This document shows positions 1-5,531 of a DNA stretch of 5,570 nt, piece by piece. A program made the position numbers and the translations under genes. The DNA lies in contig DMJC01000223.1 in assembly GCA_003451915.1 (NCBI GenBank), positions 1-5,570 of the forward strand, given 5' to 3'. The DNA is from Clostridiales bacterium (lineage in GTDB: Bacteria; Bacillota; Clostridia; Saccharofermentanales; UBA5734). The notes under the pieces are model-generated. The model was not told the origin of the DNA. It made no database searches and saw only the letters and a list, made by a program, of their open reading frames with translations. Each line of letters opens with the position of its first letter. Within the stretch, counting starts at the first letter, position 1.

Positions 1-355
1 GTCCGGCACAACAACTGAGCAAGGCATTGACTAAAGTTCCCGAACGGTGGCCAACAGCCGGATGAACGACCATGCCCTGCGGTTTGTTGACTACCAGCAG
101 CCAATCGTCTTCATAGACAATATCCAGCGGAATATTTTCCGCCTGCAGGCTGGATGGTTCAGGGTCAGGCAGAATCAGTTCAATGGTCTGGCCAGTCACA
201 GTCTTCCAGGATGGCTTCAGCGGTTTACCCTGCAGCGTTACCAGGCCCTCCCCGATCAGCTTTTGCAGATAGGCACGCGAATGCCCGGTGAGTTTATCCT
301 TGAGATAACTGTCCAGCCGGATACCATCCTGATCAATGGGCAGGGTCAGGTTCAT
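1..355 (-). CDS. rluD: RluD/RluA-family 23S rRNA pseudouridine synthase, N-terminal part (3' end beyond window)
   Basis: This family converts specific uridines in large-subunit rRNA to pseudouridine in the cytoplasm. The 118 visible residues start MNLTLPIDQDGIRLDSYL. Residues about 11-60 form an S4-type RNA-binding domain. The start of the catalytic domain follows, with LDIVYEDDWLLVVNKP (about 77-92) and the family signature HPAVGHRSGTLVNALL (98-113). The catalytic Asp motif (HRLDxxTSG) would come later and is outside the window, so catalytic integrity cannot be judged. The ATG at 353-355 has AAGGAG 7 bases upstream. The gene overlaps the end of lspA by 23 bases, and the lspA-rluD order matches lspA-ylyB in Bacillus. 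RluD versus another RluA-family member with different target uridines cannot be decided from this fragment. Confidence 0.93.
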   Translation of the reverse strand, partial: MNLTLPIDQDGIRLDSYLKDKLTGHSRAYLQKLIGEGLVTLQGKPLKPSWKTVTGQTIELILPDPEPSSLQAENIPLDIVYEDDWLLVVNKPQGMVVHPAVGHRSGTLVNALLSCCAG

Positions 356-845
356 TCGGTTTCTCCTTCTTGTGAGTTGTTGTTTCAGCCAGGATTGACT
401 GATCAAACAGAATCAAGATGGCCAGCAGGATCGTCCCGCAGACAATAAGCATATCCGCCAGATTGAAAGTCGGAAAAATATAGCTGCCAAAATGAAAATC
501 AAGAAAATCGGTAACTGCCCGATCACGGACACGATCGATCAGGTTGCCCAGGCTGCCGGAGCAGATGATGGTCAGGCAGGCTTTCAGACGGATGTTCCGG
601 CTGCGCCAGATGATAACCAGCATGATAGCAGAGACAACTGCCGAAACACCAGCCAACGCATAAATGCCCCATTCCTTCCCGGCCAGAAAACTCCAGGCTG
701 CGCCGGTATTGTGCCGATTGACAATGTAAAAGAAATTGTCGATGACAGGTATACTGTCTGCAGGTGACAGATTTATCTTAACCAATAATTTCAGCAATTG
801 GTCTGCTGATACCAGCAGGACGATTACGATGATTGCCCAGACCAT
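333..845 (-). CDS. lspA: Lipoprotein signal peptidase (signal peptidase II)
   Basis: This integral membrane aspartic peptidase cleaves the signal peptide of prolipoproteins before the lipid-modified cysteine. The product is 170 residues from the ATG at 845 (172 from an in-frame TTG at 851), normal for the family. Four membrane segments are visible. Family motifs, numbered from the TTG form, are DQLLK (17-21), NTGAAWSF (48-55), GNLIDRV (102-108), VTDF with probable catalytic Asp115, and FNLAD with probable catalytic Asp133. The C-terminus is a short charged tail. I prefer the ATG at 845 because GAGGAG stands 8 bases before it but only 2 bases before the TTG. The gene overlaps the upstream lipoprotein gene by 22 bases and the downstream rluD by 23. 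Identification is secure; only the start is uncertain. Confidence 0.96.
   Translation of the reverse strand: MVWAIIVIVLLVSADQLLKLLVKINLSPADSIPVIDNFFYIVNRHNTGAAWSFLAGKEWGIYALAGVSAVVSAIMLVIIWRSRNIRLKACLTIICSGSLGNLIDRVRDRAVTDFLDFHFGSYIFPTFNLADMLIVCGTILLAILILFDQSILAETTTHKKEKPNEPDPAH
363..368 (-). promoter_or_regulatory. Ribosome binding site of rluD
   Basis: AAGGAG on the minus strand lies 7 bases before the ATG at 355, inside the lspA coding region. It supports the chosen start and allows rluD to be translated while lspA is being finished. Confidence 0.75.
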
Positions 846-2431
846 ACCCAAAGCTCCTCAATCCCCTGATAGGGGTTATAGCGATCAGGCTCGCTTTGCC
901 CGATAACCCGGTCGCCATAAACGACAGCCGCAGACCGGATCAGCAGAACGCTCAACGGCGAGCGAACCGCAGCTTCATATAAATTTTTCGCCAGCACCTC
1001 AGTGTCAGGCTGATCCCGCATCGATGACAGGATAGCATTAGCCTGCAATCTGGTCAGCCATTCTCCCAGATCAGGCAGTCCGTCACCGGCCAGTTCACTC
1101 ACCGTCAGCGGCGGGACCGGACTGTTGCTAAATACCCATGCGGGATCCGGTTCTGCTGGCAAAACAACATTGAGCAAGGCTAGATCATATTCACCCGCTG
1201 CCAGTGCAGATGTAAAACCTTCAGCCGACTCAGCGCGCAGCTGCCAGGAGATGCCGGCCCGTTCGAGGTGTTCGCCCAGAGTTGAAGCCAGAAACAAATT
1301 CTGGCTGTCAGCCAATGAGACCAGAATCGTCATTTGGCCAGATCCTGCAGGCCAGGCTCCTCCGCCCAGATTGGCCAGTGCCTGATCTTCCGAATAGCTG
1401 GCTCCATCCAGCAAATATGATTCGAGCTGCACTGCAGTACCCGTGCTGCTGCCTGATACACCAGACAAATTCAGCTCAGAAACAGCCAACAGCCGCTTGA
1501 GCCAGACAAGCCGGCCTGAATCATTCAGCAGATGCTTCTGTCTGGTATTATACGCCAAAATGACTGCTTCTTGACTATAATAATGCCCGAAACGCAAACT
1601 GTCACGCAAGACATATCGGCTATAATCAACAGCCGGCAGATCGACAAGATCAAGCCGGTCATCTTCAAAAGCCTTCATGGCATCATTCAGATCGTCAAAC
1701 TCGATCAGCCGGATCGCCCGCAAAGCTGACTTTTTATCAAGACCGCCGGAACGAACCAGGGTGAGACCTTGTACACTGTCGTATGAATCCATGCGAAACA
1801 GCCCTGTACCGGGAATTAAATCAAAAGGTTTCCCATTCAGGCTGGCTGCCGGTATTATCGGGAATGTCAGACGATAAGCAAGCCAATAATCAGGCCGGTT
1901 CAAAGTCAACAGCAAGGCATGCTCATCAAGCACCTGGACAGCACTGATCGCTGACAATCCAGCCGCATACGCCGAATTGCCGCTTTTTGCCAGAATGAAA
2001 TTCAGGCAGGCCTCGACATCGGCTGCTGTAACCGGAGAACCATCATGAAAAACCTGATCACCCCGCAGTCTGATGACAGCTGTCAACGATGATGCATCAA
2101 AGCTGATCTCTTCAGCTAAACCGTTCAACAATCGCTGGTCAGAACCAATCTGAAACAAACCCTGGAAAATAAGCCGATTTGCCGCAACGCCCGATTCACT
2201 CACGTCCAGAAGCGGATTCAAGGAAGTACGCTTGCTCCACCAAAGCCGCAGAACGCCACTGGGAGCATCCTGTACATCATCCGTAACCAAAGGCATGGTT
2301 TCCGTTTCAGTAACCGAAGTAAAAAAGGTGGTCGGCTCCTCCGAGCCTGAAGGGACAGCAGAACAGCCGGCTGATAACAGCAGGGCCATGATGATAACCA
2401 ATATTTTGACAAAACAATGGCGGCAGATCAT
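824..2431 (-). CDS. ABC transporter substrate-binding lipoprotein, family 5 (peptide/solute type)
   Basis: The 535-residue product is a predicted lipoprotein of the extracellular solute-binding family 5 (OppA/DppA type), which captures oligopeptides or other solutes outside the membrane for an ABC importer. It has a basic N-terminus, a hydrophobic stretch (about 8-21) and a lipobox SAGC with Cys23 as the lipidation site. A Ser/Thr/Glu-rich linker (about 24-57) follows. The family fold begins near residue 60, with NPLLD (72-76), FHDGSPVTAADV (128-139, the most diagnostic stretch), FPIIPA (190-195) and GTGLF (208-212). The C-terminus, with RYNPYQGIEELW, is also typical. The ATG overlaps the ymdB stop as ATGA; the upstream SD is only AGGG, so translation probably depends on coupling. 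No permease or ATPase gene is visible, so the substrate is unknown and it may be an orphan receptor. The stop is TAA at 824-826. Confidence 0.9.
   Translation of the reverse strand: MICRHCFVKILVIIMALLLSAGCSAVPSGSEEPTTFFTSVTETETMPLVTDDVQDAPSGVLRLWWSKRTSLNPLLDVSESGVAANRLIFQGLFQIGSDQRLLNGLAEEISFDASSLTAVIRLRGDQVFHDGSPVTAADVEACLNFILAKSGNSAYAAGLSAISAVQVLDEHALLLTLNRPDYWLAYRLTFPIIPAASLNGKPFDLIPGTGLFRMDSYDSVQGLTLVRSGGLDKKSALRAIRLIEFDDLNDAMKAFEDDRLDLVDLPAVDYSRYVLRDSLRFGHYYSQEAVILAYNTRQKHLLNDSGRLVWLKRLLAVSELNLSGVSGSSTGTAVQLESYLLDGASYSEDQALANLGGGAWPAGSGQMTILVSLADSQNLFLASTLGEHLERAGISWQLRAESAEGFTSALAAGEYDLALLNVVLPAEPDPAWVFSNSPVPPLTVSELAGDGLPDLGEWLTRLQANAILSSMRDQPDTEVLAKNLYEAAVRSPLSVLLIRSAAVVYGDRVIGQSEPDRYNPYQGIEELWVWSGQSS
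854..859 (-). promoter_or_regulatory. Ribosome binding site that decides the lspA start
   Basis: GAGGAG on the minus strand is 8 bases from the ATG at 845 and 2 bases from the TTG at 851. The spacing favours the ATG. The site lies within the last codons of the upstream lipoprotein gene. Confidence 0.7.
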
Positions 2432-3210
2432 TCGGAAACCCTGATACGCTCAATCCGGACAGCCTGTCCGGTAACCGGATCTGTTTCGATCATCACTGCA
2501 CATAGAGCATTACGGCCTTGCGCAACTTCATAAGCAGCCGGCAGCCGATCAACAAAACGTCGCAAAGATGACCGCCTTTCCATCCCGATAATGCCGTCAA
2601 CAGGCCCGGTCATGCCGACGTCGGTGATAAATGCCGTACCCCGGTCCAGGATAACCTCATCGGCAGTCTGAACGTGGGTGTGTGTTCCGATAACGGCAGA
2701 AGCCCGCCCATTCAGATACCAGGCCATCGCGCTCTTTTCAGCTGTAGCTTCGGCATGAAAATCTATCAGCACCATTTTTGTGGCATATTGTTCTTTCAAT
2801 GCGGTGACCAGCCGGTCTGCAGCCGCAAAAGGGTCATCTGCCGGATCCATGTAGACTCTTCCCAAAAGATTGATAACGATCAGACGGCCGCTGCCATGTT
2901 CGTAAACGGTATGATCGCGGCCAGGCCAGGCCGACGGCATATTGGCCGGCCTGACAAGATGCTTGAAATCATCAGCAGATTGTAAAAATTCGTGTTTCGA
3001 CCAGCAATGGTTGCCCATGGTGATCACATCAACACCTGAAGCGTGAATATCACGGGCCAGAACAGCAGTCAAGCCCAAACCTGCCGCCGCATTTTCAGCA
3101 TTAGCCACACAGACGTCAATTTGATAAGATTTCTTCAGATCCGGCAACCTGGCTTTGAGAATCTTCCGTCCGCCGGATCCCACCAGGTCTCCGATAAACA
3201 ATATACGCAA
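2428..3210 (-). CDS. ymdB: YmdB-family metallophosphoesterase (2',3'-cyclic nucleotide phosphodiesterase type)
   Basis: The 260-residue product matches the YmdB (TIGR00282) calcineurin-like phosphoesterase family; the Bacillus protein hydrolyses 2',3'-cyclic nucleotides and affects biofilm and motility decisions. Metal-ligand motifs are all present: GDLVG with Asp8, NAEN with Glu39 and Asn40, GNHCW with Asn67 and His68, DFHAEAT with His152, and GTHTHVQTAD with His177 and His179. The spacing equals the Bacillus protein except for a shift of about two residues after the middle. The start is TTG at 3208-3210, chosen because GGAGG lies 7 bases upstream and the first strand MRILFIGD begins exactly there. 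It follows rny, as in Bacillus, but here a terminator and probable promoter separate the two. Its TGA stop overlaps the next ATG. The in vivo substrate is inferred from the family. Confidence 0.95.
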   Translation of the reverse strand: MRILFIGDLVGSGGRKILKARLPDLKKSYQIDVCVANAENAAAGLGLTAVLARDIHASGVDVITMGNHCWSKHEFLQSADDFKHLVRPANMPSAWPGRDHTVYEHGSGRLIVINLLGRVYMDPADDPFAAADRLVTALKEQYATKMVLIDFHAEATAEKSAMAWYLNGRASAVIGTHTHVQTADEVILDRGTAFITDVGMTGPVDGIIGMERRSSLRRFVDRLPAAYEVAQGRNALCAVMIETDPVTGQAVRIERIRVSE

Positions 3211-3217
3211 TCGGTTT

Positions 3218-3222
3218 CCTCC
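3218..3222 (-). promoter_or_regulatory. Ribosome binding site of ymdB (supports a TTG start)
   Basis: GGAGG on the minus strand is 7 bases upstream of the TTG at 3210. No ATG or GTG is better placed, so the TTG start is well supported. Confidence 0.8.
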
Positions 3223-3243
3223 AATATTTCTGATAACAGGTTT

Positions 3244-3274
3244 ATTTTAACATAAGATGCTGGACAAGTGTCAT
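3244..3274 (-). promoter_or_regulatory. Candidate sigma-A promoter for the ymdB-lipoprotein-lspA-rluD operon
   Basis: The minus strand shows TAAAAT (3244-3249; five of six to TATAAT) preceded by TG at the extended -10 position (TGTTAAAAT). ATGACA (3269-3274) is a possible -35 with a long 19-base spacer. The extended -10 could compensate for the spacing. It lies between the rny terminator and the ymdB ribosome binding site and would give a leader of roughly 25-30 bases. This is pattern reading only. Confidence 0.5.
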
Positions 3275-3290
3275 GGAACATCAAAAACTG

Positions 3291-3340
3291 AAAAAGGATG
3301 CAGGCCAATACGCTTAACGGTACAGGCCTGCATCCCCTTT
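3291..3340 (-). terminator. Intrinsic terminator of the rny transcript
   Basis: On the minus strand, GGATGCAGGCC (3325-3335) pairs perfectly with GGCCTGCATCC (3296-3306) across an 18-base loop, and five T residues follow directly (3291-3295). Two G-U and three A-U pairs could extend the stem into the T run. It begins 37 bases after the conserved rny stop at 3377. It would not work well on the plus strand because only a short T run follows there. Confidence 0.9.
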
Positions 3341-3376
3341 GACATGCTTTTCCAAGAGACGATTGTGTACTGCCGT

Positions 3377-3571
3377 TTATTTGGCGTACTCGGTAATACG
3401 AGTTTCTCTGATGATGTGAACTTTGATCTGTCCCGGATAATCCAGCTCATCTTCAATTTTTTTGCAAATTTCGCGAGCTTTGAGAATCATTTCATCATCA
3501 CGGACATTTTCCGGCCGGACCATGACACGAATCTCACGGCCAGCCTGGATTGCATAGGATTTCTCAACGCC
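3377..3571 (-). pseudogene. rny: Severed C-terminal segment of rny beyond an in-frame TAA
   Basis: Directly after the TAA at 3572-3574, and in the same frame, 64 residues continue the RNase Y family sequence to its usual end: [18 protein letters not shown], then a helix-rich stretch, then [14 protein letters not shown] and EYAK followed by TAA (3377-3379). Counting the stop codon as one residue, the whole frame 3377-4957 would encode 526 residues, close to the roughly 520 of Bacillus RNase Y. The family residue at the stop is Glu (SFEGVEK), so GAA to TAA, one base at plus position 3574, explains the break. There is no indel. No ribosome binding site for separate translation is evident. It could be a real nonsense mutation or a sequencing error. 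Confidence 0.88.
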
Positions 3572-4957
3572 TTAAAACGAATTGGCAATCTCTTCCAGCT
3601 TCTGGATACGCTTTATGTATGTTTCCAGATTTTCACGCCGGGCTCCCGGACGGGCTGCCGATATTGCATCGGCCGCAGCAACCAGAATCGAAATCAGCGA
3701 ATCTGGTTCGACATCGCCATGATGCGACATAATCGCATTGATGACTTCCGGCCCTTCTTTATACTTTCTGGCCAGATCAGCTCCCAAGGTTATGTGAGAG
3801 CCTTCCATTTCAAAGTCTGCTGCTTTGCCTAAATCGTGGAGCAAGCCGGCCCGTTTCGCCATCATGACGTCCAGGCCCAGCTCAGAGGCCATCATACCAG
3901 CCAGCCAGCAAACCTCAATGGAATGCTGCAGGACATTCTGCCCGTAACTCGTACGGTAGCGCAGCTTGCCCAAGAGTTTGATAATCTCAGGATGCAAGCC
4001 CATGATGCCGGTTTCGAAAACTGCCCGGTCACCTTCCTGCTTGATGGTGGCTTCGACTTCTTTTTTGGCCTTTTCGACCATTTCTTCAATGCGTGCGGGA
4101 TGGATACGCCCGTCGATTATCAGTTTATCAATCGTAATACGGGCAATTTCACGCCGGATAGGATCAAAGCTTGACAGAATGACCGCCTCAGGCGTGTCAT
4201 CAATGATCAGGTCAACCCCGGTCAAGGTCTCAAGCGTCCGGATATTACGGCCCTCACGGCCGATAATCCGTCCTTTCATCTCATCATTCGGCAGCGTGAC
4301 AACTGATACGGTCGTTTCTGACACATAATCAGCAGCATAACGCTGAATGGAACTGACAATGATATCCTTCGCTTTACGATCGGCCTCCTCTTTGGTGGCC
4401 TCTTCCATCTGGCGAAGCATCACAGCCATGTCGTGCCGGTATTCTTGCCTGGCCTCATCCAGAACCAGATTACGGGCATCTTCAACGGTCAGGCTGGATA
4501 TGCGTTCCAATTCAAAGACTTTCTGCCGTTCCAGCTCCCTGGCCCGTTCTTCCAGCGCCAGGACATCACTCACACGATTATCCAGAGCTTCTTCTTTCTG
4601 ATCAAGAATCTCTAATTTACGGTCAAGTGATTCTTCTTTCTGTTCCAGACGGTTACGTTCGCGCTGTATTTCAGTCTTTCGTTCACGAACATCTTTTTCA
4701 AGTTCAAGCCTAGTTTTGTGAATCTCCTCCTTGGCTTGCAGAAGGAGCTCTCTTTTTCTGCTTTCACCGGTTTTCTGCGCATCTCCGATCAGTTTACCTG
4801 CTTCAGCTTCAGCCTCTTCCGTAGAATGACGGATAGCTTCAGCCTTTTTGCTAAACCCTCGTTGATAGAAGTAAACGGCTCCGCCGATTCCAGCGGCGGC
4901 TCCGATAATCAGTCCGGCTATTAAACCGAATAACCAGTCTATGGCAATCACCTCCAT
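3572..4957 (-). CDS. rny: Ribonuclease Y, open part of the gene (truncated by in-frame stop; full family frame 3377-4957)
   Basis: RNase Y is the membrane-bound endoribonuclease that initiates mRNA turnover in many Gram-positive bacteria. The open part encodes 461 residues. A single N-terminal membrane helix (about 8-31) is followed by a long charged coiled coil (about 36-195). The KH RNA-binding domain carries [12 protein letters not shown] (229-240). The HD domain has HSIEV (His345), LLHDLGKA with the catalytic pair His374-Asp375, GSH (388) and SHHGD (411-415). Translation would stop after EEIANSF at 461, removing the conserved C-terminal domain while keeping KH and HD. The ATG at 4957 lacks an upstream ribosome binding site; a strong one lies just inside it, pointing to ATA at 4940-4942, which would shorten the product by five residues. 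Whether the truncated enzyme is active cannot be told. Confidence 0.92.
   Translation of the reverse strand: MEVIAIDWLFGLIAGLIIGAAAGIGGAVYFYQRGFSKKAEAIRHSTEEAEAEAGKLIGDAQKTGESRKRELLLQAKEEIHKTRLELEKDVRERKTEIQRERNRLEQKEESLDRKLEILDQKEEALDNRVSDVLALEERARELERQKVFELERISSLTVEDARNLVLDEARQEYRHDMAVMLRQMEEATKEEADRKAKDIIVSSIQRYAADYVSETTVSVVTLPNDEMKGRIIGREGRNIRTLETLTGVDLIIDDTPEAVILSSFDPIRREIARITIDKLIIDGRIHPARIEEMVEKAKKEVEATIKQEGDRAVFETGIMGLHPEIIKLLGKLRYRTSYGQNVLQHSIEVCWLAGMMASELGLDVMMAKRAGLLHDLGKAADFEMEGSHITLGADLARKYKEGPEVINAIMSHHGDVEPDSLISILVAAADAISAARPGARRENLETYIKRIQKLEEIANSF
4947..4955 (-). promoter_or_regulatory. Strong Shine-Dalgarno sequence overlapping the first rny codons
   Basis: GGAGGTGAT on the minus strand is a nine-base match to the anti-Shine-Dalgarno complement. 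It overlaps the ATG at 4955-4957 and so cannot serve it. Eight bases after GGAGG stands ATA (4940-4942), in the rny frame, followed by DWLFGLIAG, which would be a natural RNase Y N-terminus if ATA were read as Met. Confidence 0.7.
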
Positions 4958-5019
4958 TTATTTATTTGTCAAGTTTCATATTTCATTTAGCTTTGTCAAT
5001 TAGGATAAGCATTTACACT

Positions 5020-5049
5020 ATATTACAAAATATAGGGGCTTAGTGTCAA
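5020..5049 (-). promoter_or_regulatory. Candidate promoter of rny
   Basis: On the minus strand TTGACA (5044-5049, perfect -35) and TAATAT (5020-5025, four of six) are separated by 18 bases in AT-rich sequence, giving a start near 5013 and a leader of about 55-70 bases. Two further TTGACA copies (4994-4999 and 4967-4972) lack a convincing -10. The -35 lies immediately beside the hairpin array. Confidence 0.5.
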
Positions 5050-5056
5050 CTAAAAG

Positions 5057-5243
5057 GTGAAAAGTGAGGGTCGCTTCGCGACATGAAGGCACCTTCGGTA
5101 CATGAAAGGCGGCTGCGCCGCATGAAAGGTCGCTTCGCGACATGAAGGGCTCACTTCGTTCGCATGAAAAGCGGCAAAGCCGCATGAAGGGTCGCTTCGC
5201 GACAGAAAAGGCACCTTCGGTACATGAAAGGCGGCAAAGCCGA
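5057..5243 (+). repeat. Tandem array of nine 13-base hairpins with constant linker, period 20, super-period 60
   Basis: Units start at 5070, 5089, 5109, 5129, 5149, 5171, 5191, 5211 and 5231. Most are five-base arms around a three-base loop, followed by a linker close to ATGAAAG (variants ATGAAGG, AGAAAAG). Class A is GTCGCTTCGCGAC (three exact copies). Class B is GCACCTTCGGTAC (two copies, one mismatched pair). Class C is GCGGC-NNN-GCCGC (TGC or AAA loop; the last copy ends in A). Class D, GCTCACTTCGTTCGC, occurs once and pairs poorly. The order is A-B-C, A-D-C, A-B-C. A linker-like GTGAAAA at 5057-5063 begins the array. Arms differ between classes while A and C keep full pairing, so structure seems to be conserved. 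The function is unknown; a mosaic of palindromic units, comparable in principle to BIME/REP arrays, is the nearest category. Confidence 0.9.
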
Positions 5244-5410
5244 TAGTTTAATTCTTTTCTCATTAAAACTCGTTCTTCATTCGGCTAAAGAAACCCTCAT
5301 CGGATTCATTCGGGTCAGCGGTAATTGCTGCCGCGGTCCGATTTGACCGGTCAGGCCAGTGCCTTCCTCGCTCTGGCTCCTGAATACCCCGATTTTCGAA
5401 TAGTTCGAAG
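5244..5410. other. Intergenic segment without a recognised gene
   Basis: No open frame here has a ribosome binding site or family resemblance. It holds two copies of TTCATTCGG (5276-5284 and 5305-5313), a perfect palindrome TGACCGGTCA (5344-5353), and nested complementary arms: ATCGGA (5299-5304) with TCCGAT (5337-5342), and CAGC (5316-5319) with GCTG (5327-5330). These could form a small structure, but each arm is short. Confidence 0.5.
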
Positions 5411-5449
5411 GCTGCTTCGCAGCTGGAAAGACAGCAAAGCCGCTATTCG
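5395..5449 (+). repeat. Degenerate hairpin units of the same family
   Basis: GCTGCTTCGCAGC (5411-5423) is a perfect five-pair hairpin with a TTC loop. It is followed by the 7-base linker TGGAAAG and then by ACAGCAAAGCCGC (5431-5443), a decayed class C unit. The 20-base spacing and linker match the main array. TTCGAA-TAG-TTCGAA (5395-5409) is a further small hairpin, and CGAATAG (5397-5403) can pair with CTATTCG (5443-5449) to enclose the group. Confidence 0.7.
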
Positions 5450-5472
5450 GAAATAACACCTGTAAAATTATG

Positions 5473-5510
5473 TAAAGGCTTCGTCTGATTCTAACAAGAC
5501 GAAGCCTTTA
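5473..5510. terminator. Long perfect hairpin, possible terminator
   Basis: AAAGGCTTCGTCT (5474-5486) pairs fully with AGACGAAGCCTTT (5497-5509) around a 10-base loop, with an added T-A pair outside. Stem strength and the A/T-rich base resemble an intrinsic terminator, but the T run is short (TTTA) in either direction. It may end a minus-strand gene lying beyond the window, upstream of rny. Direction is undecided. Confidence 0.5.
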
Positions 5511-5531
5511 TATAAACGATTATTTTTTCTC

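Noticed and set aside
47..448. Plus-strand open frame of 133 codons
   Set aside because: It is antisense to rluD and the end of lspA, both recognised by conserved motifs.
3572..3574. Reassignment of TAA to a sense codon
   Set aside because: The lipoprotein gene ends with TAA at 824-826 and the family-conserved rny end is also TAA (3377-3379), so TAA acts as a normal stop here.
3560..3590. Programmed frameshift in rny at the TTTTAA run
   Set aside because: The family sequence continues in the same frame on both sides of the stop, so no frame change is needed.
3257..3832. Plus-strand open frame of 191 codons
   Set aside because: It crosses the rny terminator and is antisense to well-supported RNase Y coding sequence, with no family resemblance.
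5070..5243. CRISPR array
   Set aside because: The period is only 20 bases, the constant part is a 7-base linker, the units are themselves palindromic and recur in a fixed order, and there are no unique spacers or cas genes.
5018..5263. Minus-strand open frame of 81 codons across the hairpin array
   Set aside because: It stays open because the 60-base super-period is a multiple of three. It has no ribosome binding site, and the product is a Cys/Arg/Ser-rich translation of palindromes.
5299..5350. T-box riboswitch suggested by CCGCGGTCC-like sequence
   Set aside because: The conserved T-box core and an antiterminator/terminator pair are not present, and no amino-acid-related gene follows.
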